Source of the DNA: Actinomycetota bacterium
Lineage (GTDB): Bacteria > Actinomycetota > Thermoleophilia > Miltoncostaeales > Miltoncostaeaceae
Assembly (NCBI GenBank): GCA_005788075.1
Contig: SXZC01000183.1
Location: 1-5,221, forward strand
Length of the DNA: 5,221 bases
Direction of reading: 5' to 3'
The position numbers and the translations under genes are program-made. Under the pieces are notes generated by a model. It was not told the origin of the DNA. It searched no databases and was given only the letters and a program-made list of their open reading frames with translations. This document shows positions 1 through 5,221 of the stretch, one piece after another. How positions within the stretch are numbered: the stretch's first letter is position 1; every line of letters begins with the position of its first letter.

Positions 1-353
1 CCGCCGTGCGCATCACGCACCTTCCCACCGGCGTGGTGGTGCAGTGCCAGAACGAGCGATCGCAGACCCAGAACCGGGCCACCGCGCTGAACATGCTGCG
101 CTCGCGGCTGCTCGAGCTCGAACTGCAGCGCCGCGAGGAGGAGGCCGCCCGCGAGCGCGGCGAGAGCATGACCATCGGATTCGGCAGCCAGATCCGCTCG
201 TATGTGATCCACCCGTACTCGATGGTGAAGGACCTCCGCACGGGCCACGAGACCGGCAACACCCAGGCGGTGTTCGACGGCGCGCTCGACCCCTTCATGC
301 GCGCGGAGCTCGAGCGCCGGGCCAAGGGCCTGGCCATCGTGGGGGAGGACTGA
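1..353 (+). CDS. prfB: Peptide chain release factor 2 (RF2), C-terminal part, 5' end outside window
   Basis: RF2 recognises UGA and UAA stop codons in the ribosomal A site and triggers hydrolysis of peptidyl-tRNA. Only about the last 116 codons are present; the first complete codon is at base 3. The visible protein starts AVRITHLPTG, just after the point where the catalytic GGQ loop would lie, so that motif is outside the window. The family segment THLPTGVVVQCQNERSQ is intact, followed by an Arg/Glu-rich helix. The segment QIRSYVIHPYSMVKDLRTG is typical of RF2; RF1 carries an IRTYNFPQ-type sequence at this point, which argues against RF1. The stop is TGA, itself read by RF2. The GTG at base 6 is an internal valine, not a start. 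The programmed frameshift found in many prfB genes lies near the 5' end and cannot be assessed. The next gene begins two bases after the stop, implying co-transcription. Confidence 0.95.
   Translation, partial: AVRITHLPTGVVVQCQNERSQTQNRATALNMLRSRLLELELQRREEEAARERGESMTIGFGSQIRSYVIHPYSMVKDLRTGHETGNTQAVFDGALDPFMRAELERRAKGLAIVGED
341..348 (+). promoter_or_regulatory. Ribosome-binding site of the flavodoxin gene
   Basis: The purine run GGGGGAGG lies within the last codons of prfB and ends 7 bases before the ATG at 356, which is ideal Shine-Dalgarno spacing. It fixes the start of the flavodoxin gene and suggests translational coupling to prfB. Confidence 0.7.
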
Positions 354-355
354 CC

Positions 356-847
356 ATGCGCGCGCTGGTGGTGGTGGGCTCGCGTCACGGCGGCACGATG
401 GAGATGGGGGAGTGGGTGGCGGAGGGCCTGCGCGCGGGTGGCGTGGACGCCGATCTTCGGGACGCCGAGGACGCCCCGGGCCCCGAGGGATACGACCTCG
501 CGGTCGTGGGGGGCGCGGTGTACGCCGCCCGGTGGGTGGAGAACGTGCGTGAGTGGACCCGCGCGCACTCCGACGCCCTCAAGGCCATGCCGTGCTGGAT
601 CTTCTCGAGCGGCCCCGTGAGCGGCCCGCCATTTCCCACCGACGAGGAGTCGGTGCAGTACAGCCGCCTGCTCGAGTGGACCGACGCCCGCGAGCACAGG
701 TGCTTTCCCGGCCGCATCGACACCCCCAACCTGCGCCCCCGCGAGAGGGCCATGTGCATCACGCTCCGCGTGAAGGAGTGCGACTACCGCCCGAAGGACG
801 AGATCACCGCATGGGCACGGGCGATTGCCGAGGCCGCCGGGGCCTGA
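356..847 (+). CDS. Small flavodoxin-domain protein (HemG/flavodoxin_5-like)
   Basis: This 163-residue protein has the features of a short-chain flavodoxin that binds FMN and carries electrons or acts as a small oxidoreductase in the cytoplasm. A first beta strand (RALVVVGS, residues 2-9) leads into a phosphate-binding loop, SRHGGT (9-14). The segment DLAVVGGAVYAARWVENVREW (about 47-67) matches the 'iiGsaVy.grW' strand and loop of the flavodoxin-domain family that includes the menaquinone-dependent protoporphyrinogen oxidase HemG. WIFSSGPVS (81-89) is the third strand and loop. The C-terminal CDYRPKDEITAWARAIA (141-157) resembles the family's 'GDfRdwd.I.aWA..iA' ending, with Cys where Gly is usual. 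There is no signal peptide or membrane segment. The start at 356 is supported by the Shine-Dalgarno sequence and by the match beginning at residue 2; the frame stays open further upstream only as a shadow of prfB. The precise substrate cannot be read from sequence: HemG activity is possible, but the homology supports only a flavodoxin fold. Confidence 0.82.
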   Translation: MRALVVVGSRHGGTMEMGEWVAEGLRAGGVDADLRDAEDAPGPEGYDLAVVGGAVYAARWVENVREWTRAHSDALKAMPCWIFSSGPVSGPPFPTDEESVQYSRLLEWTDAREHRCFPGRIDTPNLRPRERAMCITLRVKECDYRPKDEITAWARAIAEAAGA

Positions 848-941
848 CACCGGGGTGGTTCGGCGGAACTCCTTGCGGCATCGCGTGCAGCGGGCTCCGA
901 TACCTGTAAGGGGGATTGCACGTCCTCCGGCCTCGCGGGAG

Positions 942-972
942 GGGTGCCCGCCGCGGCGGCGAAACCCCACCC
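942..972. repeat. GC-rich inverted repeat in the ftsE leader
   Basis: A perfect 12-base palindrome, CCGCCGCGGCGG, lies at 948-959. It is flanked by GGGTG (942-946) and CACCC (968-972), which are complementary and could close a larger stem around it. As RNA this could form a structured element in the ftsE leader; as DNA the palindrome could be a dimeric protein site. GC-rich genomes produce such palindromes by chance, and no T tract follows, so an intrinsic terminator is unlikely. Confidence 0.35.
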
Positions 973-996
973 GGTAATGAGAGACCGACCCCTATC

Positions 997-1001
997 GGGA
1001 G
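997..1001 (+). promoter_or_regulatory. Ribosome-binding site deciding the ftsE start
   Basis: GGGAG ends 7 bases before the ATG at 1009. The alternative ATGs at 1087 and 1165 are less attractive: 1087 is preceded by purine-rich GAGGAGGAG, which is also a run of Glu codons, and 1165 by GGGCCCCGGCCCG, which is not Shine-Dalgarno-like. This favours the longest of the three proteins. Confidence 0.6.
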
Positions 1002-1008
1002 TTTCGAC

Positions 1009-1866
1009 ATGAGTGACGGCCAGGACACGGGCCGCCCGGAGTTCACGCTGGTGCAGGTGGCCGACACGCCATCCTCCGAGGAGGAGATGGCGCCGATGTT
1101 CACCGCGCCCGTCACCGACGGCAAGCGCCACAAGAACGACATCTTCCGACCGGGCCCCGGCCCGATGGTGGAGTTCCGCGGGGTCACGAAGACCTACGAC
1201 GGCGGCGCCCGCGGCCTCAATGGCGTGTCGCTGCGCATCGGCACCGGCGAGTTCGTGTTCCTCGTCGGCCCGTCGGGCTCGGGCAAGTCCACCTTCATCC
1301 GCCTGATCATCCGCGAGCTGCGCGCAACCCCCGGTGAGGTGGTGGTGGGTGGCCTCGACCTCGCGACGCTGCGCCGCAGCAAGGTTCCCTACCTGCGGCG
1401 CGCGATCGGCTGCGTGTTCCAGGACTTCCGCCTCCTGCCCGACCGCACCGCGGCCGAGAACGTGGCCTACGCCCTGCAGGTGACCGGCCACAGCCAGAAG
1501 GAGGTGCGCCGTCGCGTGCCGGAGATCCTCTCGCTGGTGGGCCTGGACGGGAAGTTCGACCGCCTCCCGCGCGAGTTGTCGGGCGGTGAGCAGCAGCGCG
1601 TGTCGATCGCGCGTGCGCTCGTGAACCACCCGCGCCTGCTGATCGCCGACGAGCCCACGGGCAACCTCGACCCCGAGACGTCCCTGGGCATCATGGACCT
1701 GCTGCTGCGCATCAACCGCACCGGCACGACCGTGCTCGTGGCCACCCATGACCAGCACACCGTTGACCGCATGCAGATGCGCGTGATCGCCCTCGACGAG
1801 GGGCGCGTGGTGCGCGATGAGGAATCCGCCGGCTACCACGACGAGACCGGGGAGGTCCTGGCATGA
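1009..1866 (+). CDS. ftsE: Cell-division ATP-binding protein FtsE with N-terminal extension
   Basis: FtsE is the cytoplasmic ATPase of the FtsEX complex, a type VII ABC system that uses ATP to activate peptidoglycan hydrolases at the division site. The 285-residue protein has every ABC motif: Walker A GPSGSGKST (87-95), Q-loop Gln138 in VFQDFRLL, signature LSGGEQQR (190-197), Walker B LLIADEPTGNLD (210-221) with catalytic Glu215, and H-loop His247 in ATHD. VFQDFRLL and DEPTGNLD are typical of FtsE. Ordinary FtsE proteins are about 220-230 residues and begin close to the MVEFRGVTK found here at residue 53. The preceding 52 residues are acidic, proline- and glycine-containing and probably disordered, with no recognised domain. 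Third-position GC stays very high through this part and a good Shine-Dalgarno sequence precedes Met1, so it looks translated; a start at 1087 or 1165 is the alternative. Its stop overlaps the ftsX start (ATGA), so subunit synthesis is coupled. Confidence 0.95.
   Translation: MSDGQDTGRPEFTLVQVADTPSSEEEMAPMFTAPVTDGKRHKNDIFRPGPGPMVEFRGVTKTYDGGARGLNGVSLRIGTGEFVFLVGPSGSGKSTFIRLIIRELRATPGEVVVGGLDLATLRRSKVPYLRRAIGCVFQDFRLLPDRTAAENVAYALQVTGHSQKEVRRRVPEILSLVGLDGKFDRLPRELSGGEQQRVSIARALVNHPRLLIADEPTGNLDPETSLGIMDLLLRINRTGTTVLVATHDQHTVDRMQMRVIALDEGRVVRDEESAGYHDETGEVLA
1849..1855 (+). promoter_or_regulatory. Ribosome-binding site of ftsX inside ftsE
   Basis: GGGGAGG lies in the final codons of ftsE and ends 7 bases before the ATG at 1863. 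Together with the ATGA overlap it indicates tight translational coupling of the two subunits. Confidence 0.7.
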
Positions 1867-2765
1867 GGCTCGGAATGTTCTTCCGCGAGGCGCTTCGCAG
1901 CATCCGCGCCAACGCCGCCATCTCGGTTGCCGCCACGGTCACGGCGCTCATCGCCGTGTTCATCCTCGGCGCGTTCATCCCGTCGTTCATGTACGTGCGC
2001 TCGGCCGTGGACGCCCAGACCGCCAAGGTCGACGTGGACGTCTACATCGCCGACACGGCCACGGTGTCGCAGGTGAACTCCCTCCGCGAGAAGCTCGACG
2101 GCCTGCGCACCGACGGCACCGTCGCCGCCGTGACGTACGTGTCGAAGGAAGACGCCCTGCGCATCATGAAGGAGCGCCTGCGCGACCCCTCCGTGCTCGA
2201 CGAGCTTCCCAGCAACCCGCTGCCCGCCAAGTTCAACGTGAAGCCCACCGAGGCCGAGAACGCCGACGTGATCGTGGCCGCGGTGAAGGACGATCCCGCG
2301 CTCGACCCGACCGAGGGCATCGTCTATCCCGAGACCACCGCCGACCGGCTGCTCACCGCCGCCAAGTTCGTGCAGTGGGCAGGTTTCATCCTCATCGGCA
2401 TCCTGCTGCTTGCCGCAGTGCTGCTGATCGGGAACACCATCAGGCTCTCCATCTTCGCCCGCCGGCGCGAGGTTGAGGTGATGCGCCTCGTGGGCGCCAC
2501 CAACTGGTTCATCCGCTGGCCGTTCATGATCGAGGGCGTGATCTGCGGTCTCGTCGGAGCCGTCGTGGCCGTGGCCATGCTCTGGGGCATCAAGGTGGGC
2601 GTGGTGGATGCCTGGGCCGCGGGCGCCGACAGCGCGCTCACCAAGACCGGCTCCGCTGCGGGCACCATCGCGTTCCCGCTGCTCATGATCGTGCTGGTGG
2701 GGGCCGGCGCCCTGCTTGGCGCCATCGGCAGCGGCATCACGCTGCGTCGCTTCCTCAAGGTATGA
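1863..2765 (+). CDS. ftsX: Cell-division ABC transporter permease FtsX
   Basis: FtsX is the membrane subunit that passes the ATPase cycle of FtsE across the membrane to extracellular peptidoglycan hydrolases or their adaptors. The 300-residue length and topology fit actinobacterial and Gram-positive FtsX. The cytoplasmic N terminus (MRLGMFFREALRSIRAN) has the family's 'f.rEal.sirrN' pattern. TM1 spans about 20-44. A large extracellular loop (about 45-168) includes the VDVYIAD strand and the VAAVTYVSKEDAL segment typical of this domain. TM2 is at about 170-194, followed by the cytoplasmic coupling segment NTIRLSIFARRREVEVMRLV (191-210), the strongest family signature. TM3 is at about 222-248 and TM4 at about 268-292, with a basic C-terminal tail. 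No gene for an M23 or NlpC/P60 hydrolase follows directly, so the extracellular partner must be encoded elsewhere or be something else. Confidence 0.95.
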   Translation: MRLGMFFREALRSIRANAAISVAATVTALIAVFILGAFIPSFMYVRSAVDAQTAKVDVDVYIADTATVSQVNSLREKLDGLRTDGTVAAVTYVSKEDALRIMKERLRDPSVLDELPSNPLPAKFNVKPTEAENADVIVAAVKDDPALDPTEGIVYPETTADRLLTAAKFVQWAGFILIGILLLAAVLLIGNTIRLSIFARRREVEVMRLVGATNWFIRWPFMIEGVICGLVGAVVAVAMLWGIKVGVVDAWAAGADSALTKTGSAAGTIAFPLLMIVLVGAGALLGAIGSGITLRRFLKV

Positions 2766-2772
2766 CCGGTTC

Positions 2773-2806
2773 CGCGGTGGCGGTGCGACCCAGCACCGCC
2801 ACCGCG
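2773..2806 (+). terminator. Perfect 14-bp stem-loop after ftsX, possible terminator or attenuator
   Basis: The left arm CGCGGTGGCGGTGC (2773-2786) and right arm GCACCGCCACCGCG (2793-2806) are exact reverse complements around the 6-base loop GACCCA. The stem begins 8 bases after the ftsX stop and should be extremely stable as RNA. The bases after it are AGGCCCTAAC, with no T run, so it is not a textbook intrinsic terminator. U-less hairpin terminators, 3'-end protection of the ftsEX mRNA, and partial attenuation before ctp all remain possible. The DNA palindrome could alternatively be a protein-binding site. The hairpin itself is certain; its function is inferred. Confidence 0.55.
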
Positions 2807-2812
2807 AGGCCC

Positions 2813-2818
2813 TAACAT
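2813..2818 (+). promoter_or_regulatory. Candidate -10 box for a leaderless ctp transcript
   Basis: TAACAT fits the TAnnnT pattern of actinobacterial -10 boxes and ends 6 bases before the GTG at 2825. That places the expected transcription start at or next to the start codon. No recognisable -35 box lies 16-18 bases upstream, where the sequence falls within the right arm of the hairpin. There is no Shine-Dalgarno sequence close to the GTG, which agrees with a leaderless mRNA. One six-base match is weak evidence on its own. Confidence 0.35.
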
Positions 2819-2824
2819 CGATAC

Positions 2825-4000
2825 GTGCCCCGCACGCCCCGATCACGACGCCTCCTCGTCGCCGCCGGCGTGGCGGCGGTGCTCATCGCGGTGTTCGTGC
2901 TGGGGGCCCTCGTGGGTGGACCCATCCGGGCGACGATCCAGCCATCCAGCGTGTCGCTTCCCGACCAGGTGGCAAACGCCGTGGCCGACCGCTTCGAGGG
3001 CAAGGTGGATCGCGCCGCGCTCGAGCGCGCGGGTGCCAAGGCCATCGCGGCCCAGGTGGGAGACCGCTGGACCACCTACTTCACGCCGAAGGAGTGGGCG
3101 GCGCTGCAGCGCGCCACCGAGGGCCGTTACTCGGGCATCGGCATCCGCGTGCGCGCCACCGATGACGCCCTGAGCATCCGCGAGGTGTTCCCGGGCAGTC
3201 CAGCCGCCAAGGCGGGCCTCAAGGCCGGGGAGCAGATCATCGCGGTGGCGGGCGTGCCGGTATCCCGTCGTGGCCCGGCGAAGAGCCGCGAGGCCATCCT
3301 CGGCAAGGACGGCACCACGGTTGCCCTGCGCGTGCGAGCCGCCGACGGCGCCGATCGCACGGTGCGCGTGACCCGCGGGGATGTGACGGTGCCCCTCGTG
3401 GAGGCCCGCATGCTCACCGCGCCCGGCGGCACCAAGGTGGGCTACGTCGAGCTCGACCGCTTCGAGAAGGGTGCGGGGGACAGGGTGCGTGACGAAGCGC
3501 AGGCGCTGCTCGACGACGGGGCCAAGGCCCTGATCCTGGATCTTCGCGGCGACCCCGGCGGGTTGCTGGACGAGTCGGTGGCCGTGGCAGGCGCGTTCCT
3601 CAAGCCCGGCACGGTCGTGGTGAGCACGACGGGCCGCACCTCGCCGCGCCGCGAGTTCCGCGCCGACGGCGACCCGATCCCCGCCGACGTCCCCGTGGCG
3701 GTGCTGGTTGACCGCGCGTCGGCCAGCGCATCCGAGATCGTGGCGGGCGCCCTCAAGGACACCGGCCGCGCGGTGATCGTGGGGGAGCGCACGTTCGGGA
3801 AGTCGAAGGTGCAGGTGACCCAGGAGACCAGCGACGGCGGGGCCGTGCGCGTGACGATCGCCGGCTACCGCACGCCCAAGGGCACGGACATCGGGGAGGG
3901 CGGCGTGAAGCCCGACGTGAAGTCCGTCGACTCGCCTGACACCGAGGCCGATGAGGCGCTCGACGCCGCGCTCGCCCGCCTCGCCACGCAGGGCGGCTAG
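2825..4000 (+). CDS. ctpA: Membrane-anchored C-terminal processing peptidase (S41 family, PDZ domain)
   Basis: This 391-residue serine protease is of the CtpA/CtpB/Prc type, which cleaves exported proteins near their C termini outside the cytoplasmic membrane. A basic start (MPRTPRSRR) precedes a hydrophobic segment at about 10-32, an uncleaved anchor or signal peptide. Residues about 45-97 resemble the family's N-terminal helical region (GDRWTTYFTPKEW). A PDZ domain follows at about 98-185 (YSGIGIRV; SPAAKAGLKAGEQIIAV). The protease core follows with DLRGDPGGLLDE (239-250). The catalytic Ser301 lies in SASASEI, Lys326 in TFGKSKVQ and Gln330 four residues on; the Ser-Lys spacing of 25 equals that of E. 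coli Prc (S430/K455), so the enzyme should be active. The core differs slightly from the usual LRNNPGG and GKGxVQ. The GTG at 2825 is the first possible start, because TAA closes this frame at 2813-2815. Being next to ftsEX suggests an envelope or division role, as in Bacillus, where ctpB follows ftsEX. Confidence 0.92.
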   Translation: MPRTPRSRRLLVAAGVAAVLIAVFVLGALVGGPIRATIQPSSVSLPDQVANAVADRFEGKVDRAALERAGAKAIAAQVGDRWTTYFTPKEWAALQRATEGRYSGIGIRVRATDDALSIREVFPGSPAAKAGLKAGEQIIAVAGVPVSRRGPAKSREAILGKDGTTVALRVRAADGADRTVRVTRGDVTVPLVEARMLTAPGGTKVGYVELDRFEKGAGDRVRDEAQALLDDGAKALILDLRGDPGGLLDESVAVAGAFLKPGTVVVSTTGRTSPRREFRADGDPIPADVPVAVLVDRASASASEIVAGALKDTGRAVIVGERTFGKSKVQVTQETSDGGAVRVTIAGYRTPKGTDIGEGGVKPDVKSVDSPDTEADEALDAALARLATQGG

Positions 4001-4004
4001 GCCC

Positions 4005-5221
4005 GTGGCCCGGGGCCGCACGGGCACCCAGTTCGTTGCCGAGATGGTGCCGGCCGGGCGGCGCCTGGCCGCGCGCCCGGCATTCGAGGCGGGCCCCGAG
4101 GTGCCCCTCATCAAGGCCAAGCGGGGCGATGCCCGCATGGGCGACCTGGTGACGGCCCGCATGAAGGGCGCGGGGTGCGAGGTGGTGGCCATCCACGGGC
4201 CGAGCACCCAGGCCGGCGCGGCCATCCGCGCGCTCATCGCCCACGAGGGCCTGGGGCGCGGCTTCGGGCCGAAGGCGCGCGAGGAGGCGCAGGCGGCCGC
4301 GCGCACCCGTGACGACCCGGACCCCGACCGCCGCGACATGCGCGACCAGCGGGTGATCACCATCGACCCCGAGGGCGCCAAGGATCACGACGATGCCATC
4401 GCCGTGGCCGAGGAACGCGAGGGCATCCGCCTGTGGGTGCACATCGCCGACGTGAGCCGCTACGTCACCCCCGGCGGCGCGATCGACCGGGAGGCCGAGC
4501 GGCGCGGGTGCTCGGTGTACCTGCCTGGGACCGTCGACCCGATGCTGCCCGAGGTGCTGTCGAACGATGTCTGCTCGCTTCGCCCGGGCGAGGACCGCAA
4601 GGCCTTCACGGCCCACATGCTGGTGATGCCCGACGGCTCGGTTACCGGGGAGGGCTTTCACCGCTCGCTCATCCGATCGGATCGCCGCCTCACCTACCCG
4701 GAGGTCGATGCCTTCCTCCAGGGCGGCGCAGCCCTCGGCGACCCGGCCATGGAGGGCGACGTGCGCCTGGCCATGGAGTTGTCCCAGCGCCTGCGCGCGC
4801 GCCGCATGCGCCGTGGGGCCCTGGACATCGTTACGTCCGAGCCCCGCTTCCACTTCGAGGGCGATCGCATCGCGTCGGTGGAGATGGAGACCCAGACCGC
4901 GTCGCACAGCCTCATCGAGGAGTGCATGATCGCGGCCAACGAGGCCGTGGCGAGGTTCCTCATCGCCAAGCACGTGCCCGCGCTCTACCGCGTGCACGCC
5001 GACCCCGACCAGGTGGCCATCGAGGACCTCTGGGAGCGGCTCGAGATCATTGGCATCCCCGTGCCACCCCTGGCCGAGGGCGTGCTCACCTCGGACCAGC
5101 GCCGCGAGGCCGCGGGCGTGGCCGCGGACGCCGTGAGGCTTTACGTGGATCGCACGGGGGAGGGTGCGGCCAGCCTGCCCTACATGGTGCTGCGCGCGCT
5201 GCAGAAGGCCGTGTACCGCCC
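4005..5221 (+). CDS. rnr: Ribonuclease R / RNase II family 3'-5' exoribonuclease, 3' end outside window
   Basis: RNase R degrades RNA from the 3' end, including structured RNA, and works with SmpB-tmRNA in ribosome rescue. The frame is open from GTG 4005 to the window end, 405 complete codons. Residues about 9-65 look like a single remnant cold-shock/OB region, leading into AAIRALIAHEGLGRGF, the usual lead into the RNB domain. The RNB domain begins near 115: TIDPEGAKDHDDAI holds the four metal-binding aspartates (121, 127, 129, 130), corresponding to D272, D278, D280 and D281 of E. coli RNase R. Then come VHIADVSRYV (145-154), RGCSVYLPGTVDPMLPEVLSN (167-187), SLRPGEDRKAFT (191-202), RRGALDI (269-275), IEECMIAANEAVA (304-316) and PALYRVHADP (325-334). 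E. coli RNase R has some 150 more residues before its RNB domain, so the helix-turn-helix and one cold-shock domain appear absent. The gene starts 4 bases after ctp ends, suggesting co-transcription. The S1 domain and C terminus are not visible. Confidence 0.92.
   Translation, partial: MARGRTGTQFVAEMVPAGRRLAARPAFEAGPEVPLIKAKRGDARMGDLVTARMKGAGCEVVAIHGPSTQAGAAIRALIAHEGLGRGFGPKAREEAQAAARTRDDPDPDRRDMRDQRVITIDPEGAKDHDDAIAVAEEREGIRLWVHIADVSRYVTPGGAIDREAERRGCSVYLPGTVDPMLPEVLSNDVCSLRPGEDRKAFTAHMLVMPDGSVTGEGFHRSLIRSDRRLTYPEVDAFLQGGAALGDPAMEGDVRLAMELSQRLRARRMRRGALDIVTSEPRFHFEGDRIASVEMETQTASHSLIEECMIAANEAVARFLIAKHVPALYRVHADPDQVAIEDLWERLEIIGIPVPPLAEGVLTSDQRREAAGVAADAVRLYVDRTGEGAASLPYMVLRALQKAVYR

Larger units (their letters stand above)
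848..1008 (+). other. Non-coding interval between the flavodoxin gene and ftsE
   Basis: These 161 bases are the longest gene-free stretch in the window and are the likely site of the ftsE promoter and 5' leader. The ftsE frame stays open back to a TTG at 916, but third-position GC drops here and AGG, AGA and AAT codons appear, so I read it as non-coding. I see no convincing -35/-10 pair. Weak candidates such as TTGCGG at 873-878 lack a matching -10 box at the right distance. The stretch contains GC-rich inverted repeats, listed separately, and a small CCGA/TCGG stem at about 985-998 just before the ribosome-binding site. No T-rich run marks an intrinsic terminator. Confidence 0.6.

Noticed and set aside
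44..355. Upstream extension of the flavodoxin frame through prfB
   Set aside because: It overlaps real prfB in another frame, and its Arg/Pro/His-rich translation has no flavodoxin similarity. The ATG at 356 has its own Shine-Dalgarno sequence.
865..905. ECF-type or housekeeping promoter before ftsE (GGAACT at 865-870, TTGCGG at 873-878)
   Set aside because: No acceptable -10 element stands 16-18 bases downstream of either; single hexamers are not enough.
935..1005. Possible TPP riboswitch, because GGGGTGCC and GGTAAT fragments recall that RNA
   Set aside because: The conserved CTGAGA and GAACCTGAT elements are missing, the order and spacing do not fit, and ftsE is not a thiamine gene.
784..1839. 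Long open frame on the minus strand opposite ftsE (351 codons)
   Set aside because: It is antisense to a clear ftsE, rich in His, Ala and Arg with no domain, as expected when high third-position GC suppresses stop codons in another frame.
1944..2914. Similar hydrophobic stretches in FtsX TM1 (ALIAVFILGAFI) and the Ctp anchor (VLIAVFVLGALV)
   Set aside because: Eight of twelve residues match, but both are membrane helices drawn from Ala, Val, Leu and Ile in a high-GC genome. Similarity does not extend outside them, so convergence is more likely than duplication.
2843..4381. Minus-strand open frame of 512 codons opposite ctp and the start of rnr
   Set aside because: It covers two well-identified genes on the other strand and crosses their boundary; composition is low-complexity and no motif is recognisable. 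It is a shadow frame, as is the 414-codon one at 3753-4997.

Overview
The window is high-GC chromosomal DNA, densely packed with genes that all lie on the + strand. G or C fills almost every third codon position, and GTG starts occur. The gene order prfB - ftsE - ftsX is the classic actinobacterial arrangement. An S41 peptidase and a ribonuclease R gene follow ftsX, where many actinobacteria carry smpB directly. Together with the base composition this suggests a deep-branching actinobacterium, perhaps of the Thermoleophilia type; the lineage is an inference from gene order and composition only. Nothing in the window looks mobile: there are no transposases, tRNAs, rRNAs or CRISPR repeats.

Layout. 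Bases 1-353 hold the C-terminal end of peptide chain release factor 2 (prfB, 5' end outside the window). Two bases later a small flavodoxin-fold protein begins (356-847). A 161-base non-coding stretch with GC-rich inverted repeats follows. Next comes the cell-division ABC pair ftsE (1009-1866) and ftsX (1863-2765), whose stop and start codons overlap as ATGA. FtsE carries an unusual acidic/proline-rich N-terminal extension of about 52 residues. Eight bases after ftsX lies a perfect 14-bp inverted repeat with a 6-base loop (2773-2806). After it come a TAnnnT -10-like box and a GTG start with no ribosome-binding site, which looks like a leaderless start for a membrane-anchored C-terminal processing peptidase (2825-4000). 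Four bases after that, a ribonuclease R gene begins (4005) and runs off the end of the window.

How the genes fit together. FtsE and FtsX form the ATP-driven envelope complex that activates peptidoglycan hydrolases at division. The S41 peptidase probably acts outside the membrane and could process envelope proteins, including hydrolase partners of FtsEX. RF2 and RNase R belong to translation termination and RNA quality control, and smpB (trans-translation) would be a natural next gene. The flavodoxin has no clear link to either theme. I found no strong case for an entirely new system. The points most worth a second look are the FtsE extension, the ftsX-ctp junction (hairpin plus leaderless start), the N-terminally short RNase R with a variant active-site motif, and the conserved-looking but unexplained flavodoxin neighbour.
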